The notes below the pieces were generated by a model, which ran no database searches, was not told where the DNA came from, and saw only the letters and a list, made by a program, of their open reading frames with translations. Below are positions 52,190 to 63,376 of a stretch of DNA of 64,000 bases, one piece after another. Position 1 is the stretch's first letter. Every line of letters starts with the position of its first letter. Source of the DNA: Oceanispirochaeta crateris (GTDB taxonomy: Bacteria; Spirochaetota; Spirochaetia; DSM-2461). Location: positions 2,170,001 through 2,234,000 of the forward strand of contig NZ_CP036150.1 in the NCBI RefSeq assembly GCF_008329965.1. Direction: 5' to 3'. Both the position numbers and the translations under genes were made by a program.

Positions 52190-55100
52190 TTAATTCTCAT
52201 AGATTTTTTTCAATGCTTCCAGGGCCCCGTAAAAATCCAAAGACTCCATCTTTCTCTCCAGAACCTTTGTCGCCGGACCATTCACCTGTAAGAGCAGATT
52301 TTTTATACTTTCGAACTTTTCAAGTGCTTCCATGTCTTTCTCATCAAGCAGGGTTATGAGAGCCTGAATCTCCTGTTGAAGCTCTATGCTATCAATGGAG
52401 CTGACATTGGGAATCTCAGCCTGCTGATCCGGAAAATCAGGTAGTTTACTCTCAATGTCTGAAAGGATTGCACTGAGTAACTTATCCGTCTTTTCCAGAA
52501 CCTCCAGGACCTCATCTTTTTCGGCTACTATGGCATCCACCAGGTTCTTACTGAGTTCCTGCAGTTCTTCTGCGCCTATATTTCCGGATACGCCCTGTAG
52601 TGTATGAGCATATCGATGAGCTTCCGTCAGATTCCCCGAATCCAGTAAGGATGAGACCTCCTGATAAAAATTCTTATTTCCCTGCAGAAAATCCTTTAAA
52701 AGACTCATATAAAGAGACTTATTTCCTGCTATATGACTCAAACCGATGGAAATATTAATCCCGGTAATCAGTTGCGGAAATCCGGGAGGATCATCCATTT
52801 TAACTTTATGGACAAGATCAGGTTCACTTTCACCGGCCTGAAGCCATCTGGCTAAAATAGAGTATAGTTTATCTGGATCAATTGGTTTTGAGATATAATC
52901 GTTTATTCCGGTTTTTAAAAATTCATCCCGGTCCCCTGTCATGGCTCGGGCGGTCATGGCGACAATAGGAATGTCTTTTTGAGGGGTCTCTAATTGCCGG
53001 ATCATTTGCGTAGCTTCGAGTCCATCCATAACCGGCATTTGAATGTCCATAAGAACAAGATCAAAATGATTTTCCACGACTAAATCGAAGGCCTCTTTAC
53101 CATCATTGGCAATTGTGAGATTAACTTCAGTGTAGTTGAGTAGTTCACTGGCTACCTGCTGATTGATTGTATTGTCCTCTACTAGAAGTATCGATGAATG
53201 GTGGTATTTTGGGACCAGACCCGGGTTGAATTCATTAGACCGGCTTCTCTTATCAATGGAATCCAGATGCCCGAAGACATTCATGATTCCATTGAACAAC
53301 TGTGAGGATGTCAGTGGTTTCTGGAGGATAGCGGTCATGTCTCTCTGTGATGCAAAATTTTCAGCTTCCTCCATTTCCGGGAGAGTGGCCATGACTAAGA
53401 GGGGTGGATGAGATGCATGCATGTTGGCCAATGAACAAAAGTCTTTTGACAAGAAAGAAAAATCCACAATACAAAGCTCAAAAGGATTCTGGTCCTGGAT
53501 AGCCTGCTCCAGGCTCTTTTTTGAGCATTCAAAACTGGAACAATGTTTGACCTGGAATGAAAGATTCCTCAATTGTTTTTCCAGAATTGCAGAGGTTTTT
53601 GCTTTCTTTGCGATCAAAAGCACCCTCAAGCCTCTCAAATCCAGAGGCAGCATGGGTAAAAGATCCTCATGATCCTGATTTTGATAATCCAGGGTCAGGG
53701 TAAAGGAGAATCGAGCTCCCTTTCCAGGCTGGCTTGAGACCTGAATCTCTCCCCCCATGAGTTCTACCAGTTGCTTACAGATGGAAAGACCCAGTCCGGT
53801 GCCGCCATATTTCCGGGTTGTCGAGGTATCGGCCTGACTGAATTTCTGAAACAGTCTGTTGATCTGATCTTCACTCATGCCAATGCCTGTATCCGATACA
53901 GAAAACTCCAAAATCAGAGAGTCGGAATACTTTTGGACAACTTGTATCGTGATTTCAATCTCACCCTGTTCGGTAAATTTAACAGCATTATTTAATAAAT
54001 TGATGAGGATCTGATTAATTCTAACAGGATCTCCTATGAGTCTAGAAGGAATATCCATATCCATATCGATAATGAGTTCCAGCCCTTTTTCTTCTATTTT
54101 CGATGAATTGAGAACAATGACATCCTCTAAGATATCAGACAAACAGAGGGGAACTTTTTCAATTGTTAACTTTCCTGCTTCAATTTTTGAGAAATCCAGA
54201 ATGTCATTGATGATCCACAAGAGTGATTTTGAGGAACTTTGGATTTTTTCAATATAATCACTTTGTCTGGGGGTCAATTCTGTTTGTAGGGCCAAATGTG
54301 TCATACCGATGATTGCATTCATGGGGGTGCGGATTTCATGGCTCATATTTGCCAGGAATTCGCTTTTTGCGATAGAAGCCTCTTCTGCCAGTTTCTTGGC
54401 ATGAATCAATTCCAGTTCAATATTTTTTCTTTGAGAAATATCTGTTTCAATGGCTATGTATTTTCGGAGAATATTCTGATCATCAAAAACCGGCTCGATA
54501 TACAATTCCAGCCAATAGGGATGGTTGTCCTTAGAATAATTGATAATCTCTTCTTTAATGGGTTTCTGATGTTCCAGGGCCTTATGTATCCTTAGAACAG
54601 TTTCAGCATCGGTATCTTCTCCCTGGAGGACTCTACCCGGGACCTTCCCGATCATTTCGCTCAGACAATACCCTGTGATCATTTCAAATCCATGATTGAT
54701 CCACTCCACCCGACCTTTGGCATTGGTAATAACAACTCCGCTAGAGGTCTTTTCTGCTACAAGTGCCAGTTTTTTTGCCTCAGCATCAACTTTTATAAAG
54801 TCTGAAATATCCCGCCACTCCGCTATGAGATACAAGACCATATCGGCTTCATCCATTATCGGTTTCAGAGAAAAATCGATGTACTTTGTTTCTCCTCCCT
54901 GTGCAGAATATTCCAAATTCAAACGGATAAAGTGTCCTTCAGAAGATGCCTCTATGGCCTCTTTGATGCGACCGGCAATCGTTTCAGATTGATTCCAGAG
55001 GGACGTTGTCCACATCGGTAAACCCAAAACATCCTTTTCATCTTGTATCGTTTTGAGACAGGTCTCATTTACCTGTAACACAGTCCCATGTGGATCCATA

Positions 55101-56650
55101 AGCACCATGAACTGAAAACTCTGATTGAAAATTCCTCTGAATTTTCTTTCGTTCTGTTTGAGATCCCTGGAAATTTTATTCAGTTCGGTGATGTTAATTC
55201 CATAAATATAGACATGACTCCCGGTAGGATCTCTTTTATATGTAAAAAGATATGTCTCATTCCCGATGGTCCACTCTTCCTGGAGAATACTATTTTCATC
55301 ATGGCTCTCAGGAGTCAGAAACCTGGGTTTCTGAACTGTAAAGCTTTCTGAGATGTCAGTCCACAAAGAACCCAGAGGATCAAATCCCAGGATTTGGGTA
55401 AAAACATAGTTGGAAAGAGATATTTTCCCTTCAAAATCAAGCTGAACCACCGGACCTGGGTTAAACTCGGGAAAGAGGGCCATCTGACTTGTCGTATGTA
55501 AAGCCGTAGCAATCCTGGATCTATAGCGATTTATAACAATAAAGATTAAAACGAGAAGAAAGCTGAGTCCACACCAGAGCAAGATCAGGGTAATAGAAAA
55601 TGTCCTCAATTCCTTGAGAAGAATATGATCAAGCGCCTCTTTTTCTATATGGGAAACAAGAAAATACGGTTGGTCTCCCTGACGGTCGACACTTATATTC
55701 TTAGAGAGGTCAAAGGAACTCAGAATATCTTTTGTTTCCTTTTCCAGATTCAACTTATGAAAAATAAAGAGACTATCTTCATGTGCAACAGAACCGAAAT
55801 CTTTTTCACTAAATTTTTCAAAAACTCCCGGAAAAAAAGTTTGAAACGTTTTGTGTGACCGTTCCTGAAATAGGGAGCCCCACTCATCTTCGCTTTGAAA
55901 GCCCTTCACAAAATATCCGGAATGATCGATAAGGAGCATGTTCGAAAGGCCTTGTTGTGACACAGAATCCATTTCATCAAAGATCCGCTTCCCAAAATAA
56001 TTTAGAATAACAATGCCTGCGGGGTCTGTCTGTAAAAAGTTTTGCTTATTAAATATGGGAGCCGCAATTCTGATAACTGGATTATACGGCTCTTCGATCT
56101 TTCCATACTCCACATTGAGATCCATGGGAGAAATACGGATTTCACCATCTTGGAGCTGGATCGATTTTTTAAAATAGGTACTTTTAGATTTATCTTGCAG
56201 GTCTTCAGGACGGCGTACTTGTGGTTGCCCATTATTATAGTCAACACGAATGATTTCCTGTCCCCGAGAATCTATAATCCGGGCCTGATTGTAGTATTCC
56301 TGAAAAATGAGAAGATCCATCAGCTGTCTTTCCACTGCGACTCTCGATTCAGGGTCTTCAGCTGTGAGGCTAGTTAGGACGTCATCTGAGTCCGAGAGAG
56401 TTACAATCTCCTTTAAGACCAGTCTAAAATCTCTCAAAACAACCCTGTGAACAACACTGATATTGGTTTCCTCTCTTACGAGGATCTTGCGTTTTTCCTG
56501 AGTATATTGAAGGTTAAAAAACCAAATGAACAGAACAGAGACAACAATGATCAGAGGGAGGGCCATCAGGATTCCATTTACAACAATACGAAATTTTGAT
56601 GAAGTCATTGAAAATGGTGACAACCTTAGTATTTTCGGTGAAATTCTCAT
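52190..56650 (-). CDS. hybrid sensor histidine kinase: dCache-PAS-HisKA-HATPase-REC-REC-HPt
   Basis: 1486 aa. Helix 1 near residues 20-45, periplasmic dCache with [42 protein letters not shown], helix 2 near 345-370, then three PAS domains. HisKA phospho-acceptor is His771 in [24 protein letters not shown]. The HATPase carries [15 protein letters not shown] and [26 protein letters not shown]. Receiver 1 (about 1010-1130) is degenerate. Receiver 2 is canonical ([12 protein letters not shown], Asp1202 in [17 protein letters not shown]). HPt phospho-acceptor is His1349 in [17 protein letters not shown] full BarA-like phosphorelay in one chain, most likely feeding the REC/HD-GYP protein encoded next. 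No clear ribosome site at the first ATG. Confidence 0.93.
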   Translation of the reverse strand: MRISPKILRLSPFSMTSSKFRIVVNGILMALPLIIVVSVLFIWFFNLQYTQEKRKILVREETNISVVHRVVLRDFRLVLKEIVTLSDSDDVLTSLTAEDPESRVAVERQLMDLLIFQEYYNQARIIDSRGQEIIRVDYNNGQPQVRRPEDLQDKSKSTYFKKSIQLQDGEIRISPMDLNVEYGKIEEPYNPVIRIAAPIFNKQNFLQTDPAGIVILNYFGKRIFDEMDSVSQQGLSNMLLIDHSGYFVKGFQSEDEWGSLFQERSHKTFQTFFPGVFEKFSEKDFGSVAHEDSLFIFHKLNLEKETKDILSSFDLSKNISVDRQGDQPYFLVSHIEKEALDHILLKELRTFSITLILLWCGLSFLLVLIFIVINRYRSRIATALHTTSQMALFPEFNPGPVVQLDFEGKISLSNYVFTQILGFDPLGSLWTDISESFTVQKPRFLTPESHDENSILQEEWTIGNETYLFTYKRDPTGSHVYIYGINITELNKISRDLKQNERKFRGIFNQSFQFMVLMDPHGTVLQVNETCLKTIQDEKDVLGLPMWTTSLWNQSETIAGRIKEAIEASSEGHFIRLNLEYSAQGGETKYIDFSLKPIMDEADMVLYLIAEWRDISDFIKVDAEAKKLALVAEKTSSGVVITNAKGRVEWINHGFEMITGYCLSEMIGKVPGRVLQGEDTDAETVLRIHKALEHQKPIKEEIINYSKDNHPYWLELYIEPVFDDQNILRKYIAIETDISQRKNIELELIHAKKLAEEASIAKSEFLANMSHEIRTPMNAIIGMTHLALQTELTPRQSDYIEKIQSSSKSLLWIINDILDFSKIEAGKLTIEKVPLCLSDILEDVIVLNSSKIEEKGLELIIDMDMDIPSRLIGDPVRINQILINLLNNAVKFTEQGEIEITIQVVQKYSDSLILEFSVSDTGIGMSEDQINRLFQKFSQADTSTTRKYGGTGLGLSICKQLVELMGGEIQVSSQPGKGARFSFTLTLDYQNQDHEDLLPMLPLDLRGLRVLLIAKKAKTSAILEKQLRNLSFQVKHCSSFECSKKSLEQAIQDQNPFELCIVDFSFLSKDFCSLANMHASHPPLLVMATLPEMEEAENFASQRDMTAILQKPLTSSQLFNGIMNVFGHLDSIDKRSRSNEFNPGLVPKYHHSSILLVEDNTINQQVASELLNYTEVNLTIANDGKEAFDLVVENHFDLVLMDIQMPVMDGLEATQMIRQLETPQKDIPIVAMTARAMTGDRDEFLKTGINDYISKPIDPDKLYSILARWLQAGESEPDLVHKVKMDDPPGFPQLITGINISIGLSHIAGNKSLYMSLLKDFLQGNKNFYQEVSSLLDSGNLTEAHRYAHTLQGVSGNIGAEELQELSKNLVDAIVAEKDEVLEVLEKTDKLLSAILSDIESKLPDFPDQQAEIPNVSSIDSIELQQEIQALITLLDEKDMEALEKFESIKNLLLQVNGPATKVLERKMESLDFYGALEALKKIYEN

Positions 56651-56689
56651 ATTTTTATTCTTTGCATAACAATCCTATTCTTAGATTTA

Positions 56690-58783
56690 TCATAAGACAT
56701 TAACAGGTAAAGTGACAGTAACTGTAGTGCCCTTCCCATGTTCCGATTGAAACAGGATCTCTCCTTGATGATTCTTAATGATTCCATGAGCCGCAGGGAG
56801 TCCCATTCCAAAGCCATAGATTTCTGGTTTCGTCGTGAAAAATGGCTCTAGAATTTTCTCCTGTACTTCTTTTTTCATACCGATCCCATCATCAGAAATG
56901 CTTATCCGGATCAGTCTGCTCTGCGTGTCTGTCCCCTCGATATTCCGGGTTTCAATAGTCACCTGTCCTGAGGTCTTTTTCATATTGATCGCATCAACTG
57001 CATTTTGCAGTATACTTACCAGTGCATTGTAGATTTGGTGAGAGTCCCCCATGACCAAACAGTTCTCTGCCATGAAATTTTTGCAAAACTCAATGCTGCT
57101 TAACTCCAAAAGATTTGAAGATGTGATCAGTTCATCGATCATAGAGTGAATATCAATAGAATCATGTAGGACCTTACCCTGCTGGGCAAAACTCTGTAGT
57201 TTATTTACCATGACAGATGATTTTTTTGCATTTTTCACAATGACTTTTGCATAATTCTCAATATGAGAGTCTGGATTCTTCAGCAAGATCAAGTCGGCAT
57301 ATCCTAGGATACCTGTCAATTGATTATTGAAGTCATGGGCAATTCCTCCTGCCAATCGCCCGAGTTCTTCCATTCTACTCATTTCGTGAAATCTTCTTTG
57401 AACCTGAATTTCATTTGTCATATCACGAAAGACAAGGATGGATCCGATGAGCTCCCCCGAAGGTAATTGAATGGGTGATTGGGTACACGAAATATCAACT
57501 TCCAGATGATTCTTGAAACATAGGAGCAATCCTCTTGGAATACTTCGAAGGGAAGTACATTCCAGAAGATCAATATCCAGAACGTCTCTTTTTTCCCTAT
57601 GAATTTCTTTGATTTGAAAGAGATCAGAAAAGCGGCTCCCCACAACTCCTTCAGATTCAATCTTCATAATATGAATGGCAGCTTGATTGATCTGACTGAT
57701 AGTCCCCGAGGAGTCAATGGAAATAACGGCGTCACCAATCGAATGCAAGGTTGTATGGATCTGCTCCTTGGCCGTCTCCAACTCAGAAATCTTATCATTG
57801 AGATTCCTAGTCAAAACCCTCAATTCCTTTGTTTTTTTAACGACACTCTTTTTGAGACTGAAGGACCATGCAAACCATATGAGAAATAGAAGACTCAGGG
57901 GGAATAAAGTCCATAAAATGATTCTCACCACATCAGAGCGCAAAATAGGAGAGTCATATCCATCCAGCCATCTGGATCGAATTTCACTGTATTCACCCGA
58001 CTCCTTAAGGCGATTCAACCCCTCAGAAAATATCCGGACAAGTTCTTTATTTTCACTGAGTGAACCATAATAACAATCTTGAGAAAGGAGTGGAATTCCT
58101 GAATTCTTAACATTTCGATAGCCGTTTTCATGGATGATAGACAGGGCGGGAACTGTGGGAGCCAAAACATAATCGCCAGTTCCTTTATTCAGAAGTTTCA
58201 ATGCCTCATCCAATAATGGAGTGGTGATAAGAAAGCGATAACCCTGATCTTCGGCGTATTCATGCATAATACTATTTTCAACGACAATACAGATTCCCTC
58301 TGGCAGTCTCCCGGAATGCAGAAGATTCGGTGAATCCTTCTTCTGGAAGACGCTGTGGTGGATCATGGTATGTGGCTGAGAAAATGAGATTGTCTCAACC
58401 CGATCATCTGAGAAAAAGAGCCCTTGAATCAGATCGAGATCACCAGAGAGGAGTCCCTGATAGGTCTCCGGCCATGAGTTTAATATGATTTCAACATCCA
58501 GATTCATAACCCTGGCAATTGCAGTTGTCAAATCAACATGATACCCCGATGGACGTCCATCTTGATCCAGAAACTCATAGGGAGGAAAATTTTTGCCTCC
58601 CCCCACTCGAATTGTCGCTGTTGAGATTTTCAAAGAGTCATTGTTGGAACAAGGACTGGACGAATCAAGATCCGAAGCTTCCGAAGACGATTCCGATCCA
58701 GACTCATCCCATGAACTGGACTCAACTGGGATGAGACAAATAAAAAGTAAAAGAACCAGTACGGGTAAAAATTTTTTATACAT
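56690..58783 (-). CDS. sensor histidine kinase with extracytoplasmic amino-acid-type binding domain
   Basis: 697 aa. Signal peptide (FLPVLVLLLFICLIPVESSS), an unusual Ser/Glu/Asp-rich linker (SGSESSSEASDLDSSSPCS), then an SBP_bac_3 domain (IRVGGGKNFPPYEFLDQDGRPSGYHVDLTTAIARVM, LLSGDLDLIQGLFFSDDR). A helix (about 285-308) leads to a PAS domain (LHSIGDAVISIDSSGTISQIN). HisKA carries His483 in LAGGIAHDFNNQLTGILGYADL, and the HATPase has DDGIGM...ILEPFFTTKPEIYGFGMGLPAAHGIIKNHQG. It resembles BvgS/GltI-type sensors that bind a small solute outside and act as an HPK4-type kinase. No receiver domain is attached. No clear Shine-Dalgarno before the ATG. Confidence 0.92.
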   Translation of the reverse strand: MYKKFLPVLVLLLFICLIPVESSSWDESGSESSSEASDLDSSSPCSNNDSLKISTATIRVGGGKNFPPYEFLDQDGRPSGYHVDLTTAIARVMNLDVEIILNSWPETYQGLLSGDLDLIQGLFFSDDRVETISFSQPHTMIHHSVFQKKDSPNLLHSGRLPEGICIVVENSIMHEYAEDQGYRFLITTPLLDEALKLLNKGTGDYVLAPTVPALSIIHENGYRNVKNSGIPLLSQDCYYGSLSENKELVRIFSEGLNRLKESGEYSEIRSRWLDGYDSPILRSDVVRIILWTLFPLSLLFLIWFAWSFSLKKSVVKKTKELRVLTRNLNDKISELETAKEQIHTTLHSIGDAVISIDSSGTISQINQAAIHIMKIESEGVVGSRFSDLFQIKEIHREKRDVLDIDLLECTSLRSIPRGLLLCFKNHLEVDISCTQSPIQLPSGELIGSILVFRDMTNEIQVQRRFHEMSRMEELGRLAGGIAHDFNNQLTGILGYADLILLKNPDSHIENYAKVIVKNAKKSSVMVNKLQSFAQQGKVLHDSIDIHSMIDELITSSNLLELSSIEFCKNFMAENCLVMGDSHQIYNALVSILQNAVDAINMKKTSGQVTIETRNIEGTDTQSRLIRISISDDGIGMKKEVQEKILEPFFTTKPEIYGFGMGLPAAHGIIKNHQGEILFQSEHGKGTTVTVTLPVNVL

Positions 58784-58830
58784 ATTTTAATTACATAAAT
58801 AGACAATTAGATTTTTTAATGAAGATCATA

Positions 58831-60804
58831 TTAAAACTCTTCAAAATCTGACTCATAATCCTGGTCAAGCTCCAAAGATTTGATTTCAATCGAATCTCTT
58901 TGTATTTTTTGTTCCGACCCAGCCTTCTTTAAAGGCTCTGATTCATGCTGAAGATATTTGACCTGGGCCATATCACTATTTTTGACTTTGAAAAAGCCGA
59001 TAGTATCCTTCATAGTAGAGGCTTGAGACAGGAGCTCTTCGGACATGGATGCCAGCTCCTCAGAAGCCGTGGCGTTCTGCTGAATGACTGAATCCAACTG
59101 AATGATGGCTGAATTGATCTGCTCAGCCCCTTTATTCTGTTCCTGACTGGCCATGGTGATTTCTTCTACAAGCTCTGCAGTCTTTCTCATGGAGGGAACA
59201 ATCTGTTCAATTTTCTCCTGGGCGGCAATGGCTCTATGAACACTGCTCTGTGTAATTTCCGTAATATCCTTGGCAGCCGCTCCACTTGACTCTGCCAGTT
59301 TTCTAACCTCGGAGGCCACCACTGCAAACCCCCGTCCTGCCTCTCCGGCTCTGGCTGCTTCAATGGCGGCATTGAGAGCCAACATATTCGTGCTTCTGGC
59401 AATATCCTGAATGACAGAAATTTTTTCTGCAATGTCCTTCATGGCCGAAACAGTATCGGCAACGGCTTCACTGCCTTCCTGGGAGTCTTCTGCAACTTTT
59501 TTTGCCATAACATTCGATTGTTGGGCATTTTCCGTATTCTGCTGAATATTAGAATTCAACTGTTCGACAGAAGCAGAGACCTCTTCCATATTGGACGCCT
59601 GTTCACTAGTCCCGGAAGAAATTTCCTGTGCCGACGATGAAATCTGTTCACTCCCGCTTGTAACCTGGTTTGAAGCTGAGACAATGTCATTGACAATGGT
59701 TGTAATCTGGGCCGTCATTTCCTGCATGGCGGAATAAACACCTGTCAATTTCTTTTCTGGAAAATCGATTTTCAGGTCTCCCTTTGCAATACGGGAAGTG
59801 ATATCCACGATCTCATAGGGTTCACCTCCAAGCTGAGTCGTAATTGATTTTGTCAATACAAAGGCGATAATAATACCGATTATAGCCGAGACAATGGAGA
59901 GGAGAATTGCCAGAAGTTTATTTTGAGATGAAACATGACGTATAATATCATTGACGACTTTCGTCACGCTTCGACCGCTGTCCATGATTACAGCCGCTTT
60001 TTCTCTTAGCTGAGTCTGTATGACAGCCCTATCTGCTTCCAAGTTTTGATATTGCAGGACAGTCGATTTGTACACCTTGACCTGATTAAGGATAAGATTG
60101 AGTGATTTGCTGACCTGTTCATCGTTAAAATCGTCTAATGAAGATATCAGCAGATTCTCGGCTGTAAGGATATCATCATTCCAATGCTTCGAAAGAATCG
60201 GACGCTCATCATCATTTTGGGCTGCAAGATATTCATATCCACTGACTCTAAACTGATTCGTAGCATCCTGAATTTCCTCAAGCTGCATTAACCTGTCTAC
60301 ATAAATTGCAGAAACCAGACCGGATCTGGAATTTTCAGTTAAGACTTCCAGCTCCATCTGGATCAGCTCTTTGATATTTTCAAAAACCAAAACAGCGGCT
60401 TTTGCCCTCTGTTTGGCTATCCCATTGATTTGCCCCTGAATATGTGAAAACTCCAAATTCAGATTATTATATTCCGTCATCCCCTGAATGAGGTCTTGAA
60501 CATGAGACTTATTTTCGTCTGATAGCATCAGTTCTTTAGCATGCTCCGCATTTTCTAAAACACAGTTTGTCTTTTCAAAAGCTTCAGTCATGTAAGAATT
60601 GTCACCATAGAGGGTGTATCTCAGAGTTGCCGCCTGGGCATCCTGGGCGTCTGTCAGACATAGATTTACTAATTCGCTGATGACATTTTGGTAATTGATC
60701 TGAGAAATCCCCCGTATTCCCATCATCCCCACGATAATGGTGAATACAACGAGAAGTGCAAAACTTGTCATTAGTTTTGTTCTGACTTTTAATTTCTGAA
60801 CCAT
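58831..60804 (-). CDS. methyl-accepting chemotaxis protein
   Basis: 657 aa, GGAGGATTTTT before the ATG. Helix 1 at about residues 11-31, a long all-helical periplasmic region (about 35-300) resembling the helical bimodular sensor, helix 2 at about 300-320, HAMP, then the signalling domain. The hairpin tip [40 protein letters not shown] is fully conserved. Gln/Glu-rich methylation helices flank it ([29 protein letters not shown]). The C-terminal tail is acidic (ESDFEEF) with no CheR-docking pentapeptide of the NWETF kind. It is divergent from cheW, consistent with a joint signalling array. Confidence 0.95.
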   Translation of the reverse strand: MVQKLKVRTKLMTSFALLVVFTIIVGMMGIRGISQINYQNVISELVNLCLTDAQDAQAATLRYTLYGDNSYMTEAFEKTNCVLENAEHAKELMLSDENKSHVQDLIQGMTEYNNLNLEFSHIQGQINGIAKQRAKAAVLVFENIKELIQMELEVLTENSRSGLVSAIYVDRLMQLEEIQDATNQFRVSGYEYLAAQNDDERPILSKHWNDDILTAENLLISSLDDFNDEQVSKSLNLILNQVKVYKSTVLQYQNLEADRAVIQTQLREKAAVIMDSGRSVTKVVNDIIRHVSSQNKLLAILLSIVSAIIGIIIAFVLTKSITTQLGGEPYEIVDITSRIAKGDLKIDFPEKKLTGVYSAMQEMTAQITTIVNDIVSASNQVTSGSEQISSSAQEISSGTSEQASNMEEVSASVEQLNSNIQQNTENAQQSNVMAKKVAEDSQEGSEAVADTVSAMKDIAEKISVIQDIARSTNMLALNAAIEAARAGEAGRGFAVVASEVRKLAESSGAAAKDITEITQSSVHRAIAAQEKIEQIVPSMRKTAELVEEITMASQEQNKGAEQINSAIIQLDSVIQQNATASEELASMSEELLSQASTMKDTIGFFKVKNSDMAQVKYLQHESEPLKKAGSEQKIQRDSIEIKSLELDQDYESDFEEF

Positions 60805-61039
60805 AAAAATCCTCCGGAAACGGTCTTCTTAATCTGACCCGATTATATTCTTTCTTCAATATTTTCTTTAAGTTACATATTTTGATGTAACAGTAACATC
60901 TTTATTTCCGTTTACATTCTCTAGAAAAGTTTTCAATATTGTTGAACAGCACAGGAAAAGCAGAATATCTTAAGTATTAGAACAAAACCTGACATTTTTG
61001 TGTCATTATGAATGGATGGAAGAAGAGTAGGAGCATACA

Positions 61040-61534
61040 ATGGATGAACATGTCATCATAAAGCAGTACCTGACTTTCAATGTCGGAGGTGATGATTACG
61101 CAATAAATGTGGGAAACATCAGAGAAGTTCTGGAATTTCAGAGCGTATCAAGAGTTCCGAGGATGCCAGACTATATGAGAGGCATCATCAACTTGAGAGG
61201 AAGCGTTGTCCCTGTCATTGACCTGAAAACAAAGTTTGATCTTGGACAAACCGAAAAATCAATTGATACGAGTGTCATCGTCACAGAATTGAAAATAGGC
61301 GATGATGACGTTGTTCTTGGACTCCTGACAGATGCAGTCAATGAAGTTGTTGACATTGATGAAACAGATATTGAACCCACACCCAACATAGGCACGACAA
61401 TTGATTCATCCTTTATAAAGGGGATGGGAAAGAAGGATGATAAATTCATCATCATATTGAATATCAATAGGATTTTTTCTAATAGTGAAGTGAGAGAATT
61501 AACGACTGAATCGATATCCGAAGGGGAATCTTAA
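61040..61534 (+). CDS. cheW: chemotaxis coupling protein CheW
   Basis: 164 aa, AGGAG before the ATG. The SH3-like double barrel is clear: YLTFNVGGDDYAINVGNIREVLEFQSVSRVPRMPDYMRGIINLRGSVVPVIDLKTKFDLG. VIVTELKIGDDDVVLGLLTDAVNEVVDI follows, with FIKGMGKKDDKFIIILNINRIFS at the end. It links chemoreceptors to CheA in the array. It is divergent from an MCP gene (235-bp gap); no cheA is in view. Confidence 0.95.
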   Translation: MDEHVIIKQYLTFNVGGDDYAINVGNIREVLEFQSVSRVPRMPDYMRGIINLRGSVVPVIDLKTKFDLGQTEKSIDTSVIVTELKIGDDDVVLGLLTDAVNEVVDIDETDIEPTPNIGTTIDSSFIKGMGKKDDKFIIILNINRIFSNSEVRELTTESISEGES

Positions 61535-61565
61535 AGCATCAAAAACCCTGAGGAATAATGGCTTT

Positions 61566-62684
61566 TTATTCAAACAAGATCAGGTTTCCACCACTAAGCT
61601 TTGCCAGGGAGAGTCTGACCTTACGGGATACATCAATACGGTAGGGACATGACACAGAGGCAGCCTCTTTTAGTAGCTTCATCTCATCCCATTTTTTCTT
61701 TTTAAAAACTGAGAGACCTTTCTCTCTCATCGAAAACCAGGATGATAATCGAAGACGCAAGGCATAATCAGCAGGGTCATGTTCCAAATAATCGATCATC
61801 TGACGATCCACATAACCTTCGAGTCTGAAAAGTTCTTTCAACTGTGCGCTACAATTCCCGCATTGACGGCAAACATAATTACCAAGCTCAGGTGCATCCA
61901 TCAAAAGAGAGGACTGTTCAGCAGCTGTCAAAGGTCCCTGACAAACGGCCTCAACAGCCTCAGACACATGCTGAAGGGTATTCATACCGCAGACCAGAAC
62001 ATCCGGATGATTACTCATGGCATAACGCATGGCCATATTTGGAGAACGGTATAAAAAGCCATCCCCCAGGGGTTTCATAGCAGTAATCCCAATGTTTCTT
62101 TTCCGAGCAAATGGAAATATTTCATCTTTGATTTCAGGCAAATACATATCTTCAAGATAATTACACCATATTAAAATTAAATCGACGGGGAGAGCCGACA
62201 TGCCCTTGATGTACATGGGCAAATTGTGACTACTAAGACCGATACCACCAATCAAGCCCTCTTCTTTTGCCTTTAACATTCCTTCCAGAGCCCCACCGGG
62301 AGAAAGGATTCTTTCCAACTTGTCCTCATCAGGAACTCCATGGAAATAATAAAACTCGATATGATCGGTTTGAAGATTGGTAAGACTTGCTTCAATGTCC
62401 CGCCGTATCTCCCTGGCCCCCTCAGCACCACTTTTGCTGCATAAGATAAACTGGTCTCTCCGCCCCTCTAAGACACGACCGAGTTTCTTTTCAGAAGCAC
62501 CATCCCCATAGCTCCTTGCGGTTTCAATATAATTACCGCCGAACTGCTGATAGGCAGTCACAACCTTATCTATAATGTCCGAAGAAATTTCCACTTGATG
62601 AAAGCCGCCGAGGGCTAGTTGGCTGACACTGTATCCAGTATTCCCCAACTGTACTTTTGGTAATACCATGTTCTGATTTTCCAT
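61566..62684 (-). CDS. aldo/keto reductase
   Basis: 372 aa. AKR barrel: VQLGNTGYSVSQLALGGF, catalytic Tyr in NYIETARSYGDGASEKKLG, FILCSKSG, DIEASLTNLQTDHIEFYYFHGV with the active-site His, and LIGGIGLSSHN. The cofactor end reads ITAMKPLGDGFLYRSPNMAMRYAMSNHPDVLVCGM. After the barrel comes a Cys-rich tail (NYVCRQCGNCSAQLKELFRLEGY) with three closely spaced Cys; the usual fourth CP of a 4Fe-4S site is missing. A later SCPYRID could supply one more Cys. It should reduce carbonyls with NADPH, perhaps with an altered metal site. GGGGG lies just before the ATG. Confidence 0.9.
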   Translation of the reverse strand: MENQNMVLPKVQLGNTGYSVSQLALGGFHQVEISSDIIDKVVTAYQQFGGNYIETARSYGDGASEKKLGRVLEGRRDQFILCSKSGAEGAREIRRDIEASLTNLQTDHIEFYYFHGVPDEDKLERILSPGGALEGMLKAKEEGLIGGIGLSSHNLPMYIKGMSALPVDLILIWCNYLEDMYLPEIKDEIFPFARKRNIGITAMKPLGDGFLYRSPNMAMRYAMSNHPDVLVCGMNTLQHVSEAVEAVCQGPLTAAEQSSLLMDAPELGNYVCRQCGNCSAQLKELFRLEGYVDRQMIDYLEHDPADYALRLRLSSWFSMREKGLSVFKKKKWDEMKLLKEAASVSCPYRIDVSRKVRLSLAKLSGGNLILFE

Positions 62685-62832
62685 CCATCCCCCTCTCTTA
62701 AGACAACCCTTACATTATATCTTATAAAATACCGCCAATGAATATTTCTCTTGTTTTGTCCTTCATGCCCAAACCTCTTATCCATTTCAAGCCAAGAAAG
62801 AAACAATTTATCGGATTTTTTTAAGAAGTTAA

Positions 62833-62861
62833 TTGACATTAAAAAAATGGTTTGCTATTCT
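62833..62861 (+). promoter_or_regulatory. promoter of feoAB
   Basis: TTGACA (62833-62838), 17-nt spacer, TATTCT (62856-62861). Downstream, before feoA, lie TGCCTAAC (62879-62886) and TTAGGCAA (62945-62952). These resemble inverted half-sites of DtxR/MntR-type iron regulators, but they are far apart and are only suggestive. Confidence 0.6.
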
Positions 62862-62986
62862 CATAGTCAATTATGGGTGCCTAACTATATTGAAACAACC
62901 TACTTGCTGTTTTTTCAGGCAATTAAGAACACTGCAGGACAAAATTAGGCAATAGAAACTGGCAGCGAAATTCACAGGAGGTCATG

Positions 62987-63283
62987 ATGTTGTGTACAAC
63001 GGCAAATATTACTGAAAGTAGGGAAGTAAATCTGAATTTCGATAAAAATAAAACGCTCACCGATTCACCATCTAACTTAACAGAGGCGAAGATCAGCAAA
63101 GAATATATCATTAAAGATATTATCGCCGATGATCAGGATTTAAAAGATTTCCTGTTTACCCTCGGATGCTACAAGGGTGAAACAATTGCCCTTATATCCA
63201 TCCTCGCTGAAAATTATGTCATTACTGTTAAAGATGCCAGGTATAGCATTGATAGTGATTTAGCCAGGGCAATCAGGCTCTGA
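62987..63283 (+). CDS. feoA: ferrous iron transport protein FeoA
   Basis: About 98 aa. AGGAGG lies five bases before the second of two tandem ATGs (62987), which I prefer over the first (62984). The FeoA SH3-like domain starts near residue 32: LTEAKISKEYIIKDIIADDQDLKDFLFTLGCYKGETIALISILAENYVITVKDARYSIDSDLARAI. The preceding 30 residues are an extra N-terminal segment not usual in FeoA (about 75 aa). It assists FeoB in Fe2+ uptake from the cytosolic side. feoB follows after 93 bp. Confidence 0.93.
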   Translation: MLCTTANITESREVNLNFDKNKTLTDSPSNLTEAKISKEYIIKDIIADDQDLKDFLFTLGCYKGETIALISILAENYVITVKDARYSIDSDLARAIRL

Positions 63284-63376
63284 ATCACTTAATACAGTAA
63301 TTTTCTAGAGAAATATAAATCAAAAATCTCAATAAAAAGATCTATGAGCCCGAGGTGGGCCATGAAGGAGAGTCGT

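Noticed and set aside
62862-62960. A Fur box or DtxR box upstream of feoA
   Set aside because: Only scattered TTAGGC-like half-sites about 60 bp apart are present. No compact 19-bp dyad is visible, so I do not call an operator.
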